From Spinacia oleracea (taxonomy: Eukaryota; Streptophyta; Magnoliopsida; Caryophyllales; Amaranthaceae), in the NCBI RefSeq assembly GCF_020520425.1, contig NC_079492.1, positions 112,193,157 to 112,257,156 of the forward strand: a stretch of DNA of 64,000 nt, in the 5' to 3' direction. A model generated the notes under the pieces. That model did not search any database, was not told where the DNA came from, and worked only from the letters and a program-made list of their open reading frames with translations. Made by a program: the position numbers and the translations under genes. Of this stretch, positions 33,850 to 43,994 are shown piece by piece (position 1 is the first letter of the stretch; every line of letters starts with the position of its first letter).

Positions 33850-35055
33850 AAAACAACTTTCTGAGTGTACTCGGATTCATTTAAAGTTCTTTATGCACAT
33901 CTAAGGCTCACTTAGCTCGATATAGATCATATTTGGCCAAAAATGGCATTTTCGATCCCAAATATCAACAAATGAACCTAAGTACATTTTCTAAATCTTT
34001 TTCATGATTCATATGATTAGTTATATGTTTATAAGACTCATTTCAAGTTCGTTATGCACGCTTATGGGTCATTTGGGTCGATATAGGTCATTTATGGTCA
34101 AAAATGGCATTTTCGATCCCAACTACCAACAAACGAACCTATTTCCACATTCTAACCCTTTTTCATGATTCATATGATTAGTTATATGTTTATAAGACTC
34201 ATTTCAAGTTCGTTATGCACGCCTAAGGGTCATTTGGGTCTATATAGGTCATTTATAGCCAAAAATGGCATTTTCGATCCCAACTACCAAGAAACGAACC
34301 TATATCCACATTCTAAACCTTTTTCATGATTCATATGATTAGTTATATGTTTATAATACTCATTTCAAGTTCGTTATGCACGCCTATGGGTCATTTGGGT
34401 CGATATAGGTCATAGTTGGGATCAAAAATGGCATTTTTGATCCCAACTATCAACAAACGAACTTATATTCAAATTCTACACACTTTTCATGATTCATATG
34501 ATTTGTTATATGTTTATAATACTCATTTCAAATTCGTTATGCACGCCTATGGGTCATTTGGGTCGATATAGGTCATTTATAGCCAAAAATGGCATTTTCG
34601 ATCCCAACTACCAACAAACGAACCTATTTCCATATTCTAAACGTTTTTCATGATTCATATGATTAGTTATATGATTATAAGACTCATTTCAAGTTCTTTA
34701 TGCACATCTAAAGCTCATTTGGCTCGATATAGGTCATATTTGGCCCAAAAATGGCATTTTCGATCCCAAATATCAACAAATGAACCTAATGACACTTTCG
34801 AAATCTTTTTTTATGTTTGATATGCTTAGTTAGAGGTTACTAAGATTCATTTCAAGTTCTTTATGCACATCTAAGGCTCATTTCGGACGATATAGGTCAT
34901 ATTTGGCTCAAAATGGCATTTTCGATCCAAATATCAACAAATGAACCTACGGACACTTTCTAAACCTTTTTTATGTTTTATATGCTTATTTAGAGGTTAC
35001 TAAGATTCATTTTAAGTTCTTTATGCACATCTAAGGCTCATTTGACTCGATATAG
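33850..35055 (+). repeat. Second 161-bp satellite array, about 8 copies, same orientation as the first
   Basis: The AGGGTCATTTGGGTCGATATA-type block (or AAGGCTCATTT variant) recurs at about 33906, 34070, 34231, 34392, 34554, 34715, 34877 and 35037, mean spacing 161-162 bp. The consensus clearly aligns with the array at 481-3275 (CAACAAACGAACCTAT, CATTTCAAGTTCGTT, GGCATTTTCGATCCC). Copies toward the right are more diverged. Confidence 0.9.
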
Positions 35056-36080
35056 GTACATATGACCTATAATGACCAAAACGAGCCTTAGATGTGCATA
35101 AATTTACCAAAGTAGATGAGAATGAGGATTGGCAACCTAATACTAAGTGAATTAAACATGAAATGTGTTTAGAATTCCTATTTTGGTTCATTGGTTGAGA
35201 GTTGGAAGCGAAAACGATTATTTTAGTCAAAATATGACATATAACGATCAAACGAGCCTTAAATGTGCATAAATTGACCAAAGTAGATGAGAATGAGGAT
35301 TGACAACCTAATACTAAGTATTTTAAACATGTAAAGGGTTAAGAATTCCTATTTTGGTTCATTAGTTGAGAGCATGGAATTAAAACTCGGCCGTTCCGTT
35401 ACGTAACGGCCGTTCTGTAACCTATTTTGGATTCGCCGTTCCGCGAAAACCCGTTGCGTTACGGTTTGAAAAAATTCACGTCTTTCTCCCCGCGTCGTCC
35501 GTTACGTAACGGTGACTCGCCGCATTAGACGTTTTTTTCTCCGTTACACCGTTTCTTTACATAAATTGACCAAAAATATTTTTGTAATTAGTTATGTAGT
35601 TTATGAAACATGATATTTCGTGTGTTTATTTGTTCACAAAATATAATACTCACTTATATTAGGATAGATTTGGTTATATTGTGTTGATATAATACTTTTT
35701 AGACTAAAAATGTAATAATAAGGCTTAGATATGTTAATGTGGTTTTTTTCTAAAAATTCACACCGCGTCAGCCGCGATCCGTTCTATTCTTCCGTTACAA
35801 GCGGTTTCCGCGAAAATGCGACCTTTACCGCGAACGCGACCGCATCCGCCTTTTTTTTCTATGGTTGAGAGTTGGGAGCGGAAACGGCTATTTTAGTCAA
35901 AATATGACATGTAAGGATCGAACGAACCTTAAATGTGCATAAATTGACCAAAGTAGATGAAAATAAGGATTGGCAACCTAATACTAAGTATTTTAAACAT
36001 GTAAAGGGTTAATAATTCCTATTTTGGTTCATTAGTTGAGAGTTGGGAGCGAAAACAGATTTTATAGTCATAATATGACA
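35056..36080 (-). repeat. Inverted copies of the satellite, head-to-head with the preceding array
   Basis: After an almost palindromic junction (ATAGGTACATATGACCTAT, about 35052-35070) the satellite continues on the other strand. The block CGAGCCTTAGATGTGCATAA appears at about 35082, 35253 and 35923; after subtracting the 499 bp added by a hAT MITE the spacing is a constant 171 bp. These copies resemble those at 23966-25012. Confidence 0.85.
35373..35863. mobile_element. hAT-type MITE (491 bp) inside a satellite copy
   Basis: A perfect 8-bp duplication GTTGAGAG flanks the insert (35365-35372 and 35864-35871). The ends are CATGGAATTAAAA and, from the other side, CATAGAAAAAAAA, a degenerate inverted repeat. 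The inside is rich in CCGTTACG/CCGCGAA words around GC-rich core blocks and has no coding capacity. Confidence 0.85.
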
Positions 36081-36241
36081 GCAGCAGCCCTATACACAAG
36101 CTAAAACAGCAGCACCTATAGCCCAATGCAGCAGCAGCGCACCACAACAACAGCCACAACCAAGAAGAACAACAGCTACGTAACTTATCCTATCATTGCT
36201 TGTGCATTTACTGTCATCGTTAGTGAAATTACTGTCATTGC

Positions 36242-36530
36242 CAGTGTATAAAAAGGCCCGCCTAGGCTCTGCGGCGCAAGGCGATTGGAGCCAGCGCCTT
36301 TTATTGTCTAGGCGAGGCGACTTCAATGAGGCACACCTAAGGCGCAAAAAGGCGCACTTTGAGGCGCAAAAAGGCGCAAAAAAGGCGCACCTACCAAGAG
36401 ACATACCATTTTTTCACTTTTTTTTCACTTTTTATTAGGGCGCCTCACTTCAATGAGGCGCACCGAGGCGCGCCTAAGGCGCTGGGAACTCCAAATCGCC
36501 TTGTTGCGCCTTGAGCCTTTTTATACATTG
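36242..36530. mobile_element. hAT-type MITE (289 bp) with GGCGC-rich interior
   Basis: Terminal inverted repeats CAGTGTATAAAAAGGC and CAATGTATAAAAAGGC match at 15 of 16 positions, and a perfect 8-bp duplication GTCATTGC flanks the insert (36234-36241 and 36531-36538). The inside consists of repeated AAGGCGCA and GGCGCC words that fold back on each other. Confidence 0.93.
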
Positions 36531-36843
36531 GTCATTGCACGCACCAAAGCAAAAACAAACAAGACAGCAACATAGCTGCAGGTACGGGTCTGTGCATGAA
36601 CGTTAGACACTGAAAAAACGACTACACATTTCTCTAAATTTCAGTGATGCAAGTTGGGATTTTCGGAAGGTTACATGAAACAATCAATTATTTTCGAAAG
36701 GTTACATGAAATAATCAATTATTCATGATATAACGAACTCCAGTAATATAAATAATAAGCACCTGCACTCCAGTAATAGAAATAACAATATATGAAAAAG
36801 TAGGAAATATAAGAAAATATACACTTTGAAAGAAATTAAATGG

Positions 36844-37014
36844 TCAAACCTCTCCGTAACTGGCCCCCTTCACACCTCCAGCAATATCCATTTTCTGAGA
36901 TTTGCTTAAATCGGAAAGCACATGCAATCTTGGGTCTAGAACAGCAACAGTTCCTATGTTTGGCTCTATTGTGCAAGAAGGAAAATTAGCAGCTTGCGCC
37001 TTCCCATTTTCAAC
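36844..37014 (-). pseudogene. Captured exon of a YchF-type (OLA1/EngD-like) GTPase, chloroplast form
   Basis: YchF-family P-loop NTPases bind and hydrolyse ATP or GTP and interact with ribosomes. The minus-strand reading begins after a good acceptor (TTTGCAG) and contains [20 protein letters not shown] and, near the end, [13 protein letters not shown], which match the switch region and the DxxG motif of the family (usually DIAGLVKGAS.GEG). About eight residues normally present before DIAG are missing, and the reading ends at a TGA at 36844-36846, so the G-domain C-terminal half is absent. It lies in the same orientation and reading phase as the CREG exons upstream. Confidence 0.8.
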
Positions 37015-37211
37015 CTGCAAAGATATACTTTACTTAATACTACAGTTGAGAAGAAACAAAACCAACAAAGAAAGTTTAAATTTTACAACATTTGCAGCAT
37101 CAACGTCATAGTTGAAGTGTAAAACTACTTAGGCATTGGACCTTAGTCACCTTGTTGTTGACCAAAGAATCCATCTAACAAACTAAAGAATTGAAGATTC
37201 CGTATACTTAC

Positions 37212-37627
37212 AGCAAATCCTGCTTCTTCGGAGTCTGCATCAACCAGTTTTAACTGGAAAAAAAGGGGGAGAGTATGAATCTTACAAGTCTACATGTATT
37301 TTTCTAATAGCTTTAGTCCACATGTATTCTTCTCGGTGTAAACTAGGCCTTTCGGCAAGTTTTGAAGCAGAACATCTACAATGAATCAATGATACAATAT
37401 TACAGATGAGAAAGATAAAGCGCACCTTTCCTGTGAGTGTAACTTTTGCACAAGTAGGGTTTTCAGGATCTGTTTCTCCACAAGTCCCGATAGGGTATTC
37501 ACTGATTGTAAATGAGGATCTTTGGTCCTTCAAAGCATTTGCTGCGGTGGGATCAAGTGTTGTCAAGTAGAAATACGGTATACCTGCACTTTTTCCTGGT
37601 ATCCCGTCACTAAATGCAACCACATTC
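37212..37627 (-). pseudogene. Captured exons of a CREG-like (pyridoxamine 5-phosphate oxidase-fold) gene
   Basis: CREG-type proteins have a flavin-binding split-barrel fold without known oxidase activity. Two minus-strand exons are visible: 37627-37426 (NVVAFSDGIPGKSAGIPYFY, then TTLDPTAANALKD, SSFTISEYPIGTCG, ENPTCAKVTLTGK) and 37253-37212 (LKLVDADSEEAGFA). The intron between has GT and AG ends, and a donor (GTAAGT) follows the second exon. The N-terminal exon with the signal peptide and the C-terminal exons are missing. No stop interrupts the captured exons. Confidence 0.85.
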
Positions 37628-37973
37628 CTGCACGCAGATTGCAGACATGTCATGAAATGATTCATAAATCAAGCATCAAAGAGTTTGTGTCGTAATAGAA
37701 CAAAATTTCTTCGAACTTAGTCCCTTTATAAGCAAATTCAGCAGCAACATGAAAACCTTAGGCTCAAAGAAATTCACAGCAGAGCAACCACCCAACTAAA
37801 GTAGTAGATTATGGTCACTGGCCAGGCCATAATTGGGAACCATAATGGCAAAACCTGAAAACTGCTACTGTCCGTTCATTAATGATCAAGGTTTTGTCAA
37901 TCGAGCATCAACAACATATAACACAGACATGGCTGGTATATTTACGTATGTAAATCAACCATTCAATTCAGGC

Positions 37974-38580
37974 TTAAATTTTGAGTAAAAGAAACTTGGA
38001 CACTCTGTCGAGGGACTTACCTACCTGCAGTTCTTGCCACCGCATTCAAGGATTGCTATGCGTAACAATAACATAAGAATTCGGATGAGGGGAGGTGAAC
38101 AAGTTTGTATTAACGCTTCTAAGAATCCCTGTGTAAACCAACTCTCCGAATCCAATCGTGGGATTAAGAAACCCATCTGTAATAGGACTAAATAATTTGA
38201 ATATCATATTGAGTCATAAAGAAACTTTGGGTATTGTGATTCGAAAGGACTGGAGGGAATTTATTGATTTGAAGGAGAATTCGCAGCATGTCTTGGAGGG
38301 ACAATATCATGATGGGACTTCCTCGCCTCGTCTTCACTGTAGGAAGGAAGTTAAGGGGGATCAATGAAGTTTGTGAGATGTTTGCCTTACAAACAGGGCA
38401 AGCCTTCAGGTGAGTTTGCTGAGAGGAGAAGCTTTGGACATGGAGCCACCTGAAAATACATGCCCAACAGTATATGTGACCACATCATGTGACAATAGGA
38501 TCATGAGCTACGTCAAAGCATATATTGCAGTCAAAGGAGCTTTGACTACTTTTAGATTCTGTATTTGGAGCTATACCCCA
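37974..38580 (-). pseudogene. Captured RMA-type RING E3 ubiquitin ligase fragment
   Basis: RMA ligases are ER-membrane-anchored RING-HC E3 enzymes. On the minus strand from about 38580 the reading holds DCNICFDVAHDPIVT, an in-frame TGA, then CGHIYCWACIFRWLH and CPVCKANISQTSLIPL, a complete C3HC4 RING set of cysteines and histidine. A frame change follows near 38355 (then SEDEARKSHHDIVPPRHAAN), a spliced-looking gap with an acceptor (CTATTACAG) near 38173, and a last exon reading (FGELVYTGILRSVNTNLF, PNSYVIV, then KSLDRVSKFLLLKI) that resembles the RMA C-terminus ahead of its membrane anchor. The stop and frame changes make it a pseudogene. Confidence 0.75.
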
Positions 38581-40300
38581 GAGTTATATTCTTGTTTTAC
38601 TGTTGCATCCTAGTTCGGTTGGCATTCAGCCGCGTATTCTTGGAAGTTTTGCATCAAGTCCATCCCTATTAAGATATATAGTAAACTTCAGTTAGCCAAT
38701 GAACAGGAAAGATGTGTTCATGACAGTAAAGCATGCAAAAACAAGAGAGATATAATACAGTAAAGCATGAACCCGTGCAAGATCTGAAGGATGATTGATG
38801 TACACAACATGATGAGAGAAACCCCTCTATATCAGGAGCAAGACACAGATAAACCCGAAAATATGCACATTCCATGTTACACACCCATGCAGAATCCCAA
38901 GGCATGACCTAAAATAAGCAGGCAGATGCAAAAAGTTTTGTCAATGAAATTGACCCGAAGCTTTAAGGTCCTAGAGATACACATCCAGCTCGAGTCCATT
39001 TGAGATGTTAACAATAAAGCAAACACAAAATTAAGCTACAAACTGAATTTATCCTAACATAAATCCCAAAAGATGAAACATAGAGTTCATAGTTGTTTCT
39101 AAACAACTCAACCAGCTGATTATGTTAAGTAAATACTACAAAAATATAGATAATAACAAGGAGACTTCTTTTCCAGAGTAAGCACAAATAAGCTCCACCT
39201 TGAGATGCCTACAGAGTGGCATTTGTGAAATCCTTAACGCTAGAGCTGAAGTCCTAACTATAAAGTATCGTAATTAGGTTTTCATTGTAAGTCAACACCA
39301 TCGTAATATATATCTAGAAAATTAAAAGTTGAAACTTGCCAAATCATAAACACAATTGATTGATTTGCAATTAAAATCCCAGAAATTAATCAATTGAAAT
39401 TGATAGAGAGAGGGAGGGAGTAGAACATATGGACCTGGTAGAAGAGAAATTACGAAAGGAAGTTGCAGTTAATTTGGGACCACAACATTGCAATTGCATT
39501 TGAGCCAGCATTCATAATCACAATTGAATTGGGTGTATCAGTGTATGGATTATTAGAAGAACAACCCACCAGAATTATATAAGAAAATCTGCAATTTGAT
39601 GGATTTTGTATTGGAAGCCAAAGAAGGGAGAGATTAAAGTTGCGAGGAATTTCATATCCTGATTTTCTGCTGAAAGGAGTAATCTAGTATCGCCATTTTT
39701 CATGAAAGTTACCTCATGGAAAAGGATTATGACCGAACTCAAGGAAGCACTCCATAGTATTTAAATCAGTTGTTTTTCTTGTTAAAACGATTTGGCTTAT
39801 GTAATCCATGTGTATAATTGAGCAATCAATCAAATAACTGCTGAATTTTCTAAAGCCCCAATTAAAACCATACATAAATCAAACACACCCACATCAAATT
39901 AACAAAATAAAGGCATTGCAAATTGACCCAAAAACAACAAATTGAGCAAAGGTCGGAAAAGTGAAGAGGAGAACCTCGTCGCCGGTGAAGATGACGCAGA
40001 GGAGGACGCAGCTAGGCCGGTGAAGAAGAACGGCCGGAGTCTGGAGGCCAGCACTGCGAATTTTGGAGGAGAAGAACGGCCGGACTTTGGAGGAGAGGAG
40101 CCGGTGGTGATGGTGGGCGGTGATAGTGGCCGGAGGGGCTGACTTGCACGAGAGAAGGAGGCTTATGGAGTACGTGACTCCGAGCTTGAGAGAAGAGAAG
40201 AAGCTGGTTGCGAGAGTACGGAGTAGGTTAAAGTTGCGCTTATGTCAAAATGAGGGAAAGTTTTAACGATTTAATATTTTATTTTATTTTTTTTAACCAT
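38581..40300. other. Right part of the Pack-CACTA, possible captured non-coding and 5-prime sequence
   Basis: No domain was recognised. A GC-rich block at 39940-40145, read on the minus strand, looks like a 5-prime untranslated region or transit-peptide-like exon (short Ser/Pro-rich reading), which could belong to one of the captured genes. The rest is AT-rich with no open frame of note. Confidence 0.4.
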
Positions 40301-40367
40301 CAAAAGTTGCTCTTGTTGTACTAGGGCAACCTTTGATGAGCCACTTATAAGAATTTTTCCTCTAGTG

Positions 40368-41096
40368 TTTTGTTGATACATCTTTTGATAATGAGGATAA
40401 TGATGAGAAAGTGGAAGAATTAAAGAAAGCAGTAGAAATTGAGAAAGGATATGGATCGATATGCACTTGAGAAAGGACTAACCTAAACTTGCTACATACC
40501 CAAGCCATCTTCCCTGATCCTATCCATTTGTGTTACATTACGCTTTTGATTTTTTTGGAAATTTTATTTTATTTTTATATATTCTTTTTGGTATGTAACC
40601 CTTTGTTGGGAAACATACGATTTTTATTATTTTATTTCTGTGGAACTCCTAAAAGATCGTATCTCTAAAAACTTTGCTTGTTAATTATTATGTTTTATAT
40701 TCGAATTTAGTACGCTGGAACTTAACTTTGAGACTAACTTAGTTTGCCAACCGTTGATCGGAGGGCGCTATAATCGGTATATATTAGTACTGTATTTTTC
40801 TACTTTTTGTTAATGCCAACAGGGGGAAATGAATACAAACTTAACTTAAATTGATCACTTGAGTCTGTCTCACTACTCTCTTCTCGATGTAAGTTTATAA
40901 AATTTTACTTCTCGTTTTTAATTTTATTTTCGTTTATTAAAATTAATTTCAATTTTCCTTAATTTCATTTAGGAAGTTTAGATTAATTTTTATAAAAATA
41001 CTTTATTTAATTTATTGCTTTATATTTAGGCTAATTGATTATTGTTACATTTAGTGAAAGTTTGCTTTTGTTGTCATCACCAAAAAGGGGGAATAT
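40368..41096 (+). other. SIRE 3-prime internal region and polypurine tract
   Basis: After the Pack-CACTA ends, SIRE sequence resumes with an acidic reading (DNEDNDEKVEELKK, about 40385-40430) that may be the remnant of the env-like or gag-tail region. An AT-rich stretch follows and the polypurine tract AAAAAGGGGGAATA (41083-41095) sits directly before the 3-prime LTR. There is no intact gene. Confidence 0.6.
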
Positions 41097-42396
41097 TGTT
41101 GACCCTAAAGTTTTGATGATGACAACGCAAACTCCTGACAATTGGTTAAGTTATGTTGCATAATAGGTTCCGAGATCCTTAGAGGGATAATGCTAAGTTA
41201 AGGAGATCCTGAGTTGGATAAACTAAGCAACGTGGAATATAAGCAAGTAATTGATCCATGTCAGACACTACATTGAAGATATAATCATTAAGCAAGTTTA
41301 CAAAGGCGAGATCCTTAGGCGAGTTCCTCATATATTATGTGGATTCTCGATGTTCCAGAGAAGGAACAAATTGGGAAGACTTCGAGTGAAGCTTCTAAAG
41401 GTGCAACATGAAGACTACAACATATGAGTTTATGTTTAGAATTTATGTAAGTATTTAATATTGTTTATACGTAATTTGGAACAAAAGGAACCTAAGTATT
41501 TTGGTACGTTTTAAATTGAAATATATTAACTGTAATTATAAAAGAGTTTTAAGTTGGAAAATCTTTGTTAATAAATAAAATGCATTTAATTAATAAATGT
41601 AAACATAGGATTCTGTTTTCATTCTCCTTATTTCTCAAGCAAAAGATTTTCCATGATCCTTAAAACTCTCCCACGTATTTCTGTTTAAACGTGCAAGTAG
41701 TGTTTTGATTTGGTCTCCCTGTTTCTCTCCAACTATGCCCATGTTACTGAGTAGTAACAGTTAATGGGTAGTTGAGGAGAACATGGGTATCCAACCTTAG
41801 GTAAAAATCCTCTATAAAAGGAGAAAAGTTTTGGCTTTTGAAAACACAACTAATTTCTACAAAATCTATCTTAAAGAGCTTAAACGTTTTAAAAGAATCA
41901 GTTTGCAAAATAGAGTGTTCCTTGAGTTCCTTATTACTATAAGCTTTATTATGTACTAAAATCTATCTATCATATGGTATTTTGGGTTTAAGGGTTGAGT
42001 GATCCTTGAGTGACTTAGAGTTAAGTCAAAGAGAGAAAGAGCGACTAAGAGTTTAGTCAAAGAGAGAAAGAGCGACTTAGAGTTAAGTCAAAGAGAAAAG
42101 GAGCGACTTAGAGTTAAGTCAGAGAGAGAAAGAGTAGCACAATAATCGAAGGGGATTGTTGTGGGGAATTGAACTCGTGTTCGAGAGGAACTCGAGTTAA
42201 AGAGTGTATTTGTAATAGAGTTATTGCATTAATACAAAAGAGTTGTGAGGTTCTTCTTGATTAGGATCAAGAAGGTTCTTCGGTTTTATATATTTCTCCG
42301 CTTATTGTTCTCAGTCTCTTTATTGTTTAAATTCCGCAAGAAACTTACCCAAGTTCCCAAGAAACAATTCACCCCCCCCTTGTCAAGTGTTCCTAA
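41097..42396 (+). repeat. 3-prime LTR of the SIRE element
   Basis: It starts TGTTGACCCTAAAGTTTTGA and can be followed in parallel with the 5-prime LTR to TCAAGTGTTCCTA near 42395. The last ten or so bases differ from the 5-prime LTR (CTGAACTAACA there), so the exact right border and the 5-bp target duplication cannot be fixed. Confidence 0.88.
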
Positions 42397-43994
42397 CGAG
42401 TTTTATAATATTGTTATTACACGGTACAACAATCATGATTTAACCAAAGTCTTATGTGTTACTTTGATGGTCAATCTTATCAAGGTATTCAATAATCCAA
42501 GAGAGGAATCGTTTACCATTGAGGAAATACACGCAGTTCGACACAAGTTGACAAGCGTCATTAGTCATTACTAGTGATTGTCTTTGATATTGAACATTTT
42601 TCCTTGTAATGAATCTTGTATGGATGCTACCTTTTTATTAATGACGGAGTAGTTAGTAATAGACTCGATTTTTGTAATTCAATTCTACGCTATTTTATTT
42701 TATTATCTATATAATTGGTTACTTGTTATATTAAATGATTTATGGAGGCTAGCTAGTAGCGTGGTTGAAATGATGTAATACAGCAGGGAAATCTGGAAAA
42801 TAACGCAAAACCCACACATAAAACCATTTTAAGCTGAGTCATCATAAATTGTTCACCAATTGGGTACCATTGCAAGCTAATGTCATTGTCACTGCCTAGG
42901 CACCTCAAAAAATTTCATGGCCAATTTGAATTTGAATTTCAAATATAAAAACAATTTATTTTTTATTTTTTTTATTTTGTTGAAATATCGATGAAACCAA
43001 TGAGTATTCATCTCCCCAAATTCATTTGTTCTGATTTGTTTCGTATTCTTTGATTTTCCAGAAAAAAGAATGTATGTTATGCTGAACACTTCTTCTTCGT
43101 CGGAGCATCTATGTTAATGGAGTATTGTTTTTTTTTCATTTTTTCTTATGGATTTGTTGATTTTATATTTCGATGTTACCAATGTTAAAATTGTTTTGTT
43201 GTTACCTATTTCATCGTAGTTTGATATTTATTTTTCCTAATTTTATCAATGTTTTGTTTAAGTTTGTAAATCAAAAACATGGTTTGGAAAAATGGGGGAT
43301 TTGCAAGGATTTGGAAAAAGAAGAAAAAATTGCAGGAAAATTGCAGGGATTTGGAAAAGGAAGAAAAAAAAGGGGGGGGGGGGGGGGGAGGGGTTGGTAG
43401 GGAAGAATTTGAATGCGCTTTTTATTATGCTCAGGCCAGTACTCGAACTCGTGACTAGCGTGCAAGCAATGCTCTATGTTTAGGTTGTAGTTGTGACCAT
43501 TGTGACGTGAGGCCGAAGCCATTGTTTGTTTTACGTAGAAATTGTATTTATTTGATTTCAGTATCTGTAAAATACAATGTAATTATATTGTAAAAGAGGA
43601 AAACGCTGATTTATTAATTTTTATACAATTAAAATTCTTAAATTGTATGGTGTATAAACTTAAGTTAGTGTAAAGACTAAGTTGTAATATAAATTAGAAA
43701 ATGTATTTTTTATGAATTGCTTATTAACCTAGTTAATCCAGTTAGCACTCAATCCGTTGTTTTGTACAATATAGGTTTTGTAGTTTGGTTATCGCAAATG
43801 TGTTTGGAGTTAAAGTCGGGATTGAGTCGGTATTAATCCAAGTTTAAGATTGTCAAACATTCACCCAACTTACTTAATACGTTACTTTAATGTATGCAAC
43901 ATCAAAAGGTTTCCATAGCATTAGTTCAAATACGTACAACAAAAACTAGGTTATTACGAAGTCGATCAGAATTTTTGTAAAGTTACAAGCATCC
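42397..43994. other. Unassigned sequence right of the SIRE element
   Basis: A plus-strand reading at 42400-42572 (EFYNIVITRYNNHD, then FTIEEIHAVRHKLTSV, stop) may be the end of the gene or element into which SIRE inserted, but I do not recognise it. A G-run of about 16 bases sits near 43373-43388. The remainder is AT-rich with no recognisable feature. Confidence 0.35.

Larger units (their letters stand above)
33149..40367. mobile_element. CACTA-like transposon (7219 bp) carrying cellular gene fragments (Pack-CACTA)
   Basis: The left end reads CACTAGAGAAAAAAACATCA and the right end, read inward from 40367, CACTAGAGGAAAAATTCTTA. Both then run into subterminal repeats of AAGTTGCCCTTGTT type. 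The element is flanked by TTT on both sides (33146-33148 and 40368-40370), the 3-bp duplication of CACTA elements. No transposase is seen, so it would depend on proteins in trans. Inside are satellite copies in both orientations (33850-36080), two hAT MITEs (35373-35863, 36242-36530) and fragments of an RMA-type RING ligase, a CREG-like gene and a YchF GTPase, all on the minus strand. It lies inside the SIRE element and is therefore younger than it. Confidence 0.85.
25082..42396 (+). mobile_element. Ty1/copia LTR retrotransposon, SIRE lineage, internally deleted, with two nested insertions
   Basis: Two long LTRs (25082-26403 and 41097-42396) frame a gag, an RT fragment and a 3-prime region. 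The PBS after the first LTR (TGGTATCAGAGCC) fits initiator-Met tRNA, and the PPT before the second (CAAAAAGGGGGAATAT) and the size of the LTRs are typical of SIRE/Maximus elements. Protease and integrase are missing: gag with its acidic tail is followed directly by the region just before RT. RNase H is also largely gone. A solo LTR (27441-30317) and a CACTA-like element (33149-40367) are inserted within it. Its own length without these is about 7.2 kb. Confidence 0.9.

Noticed and set aside
42380-42410. 5-bp target duplication of the SIRE element
   Set aside because: Left flank GGAAC and right flank AACGAG do not give a clear match, and the right LTR border is uncertain.
42245-42574. 109-codon open frame starting in the SIRE 3-prime LTR
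   Set aside because: The first half is LTR sequence; only the last 55 codons are outside and they match nothing I know.
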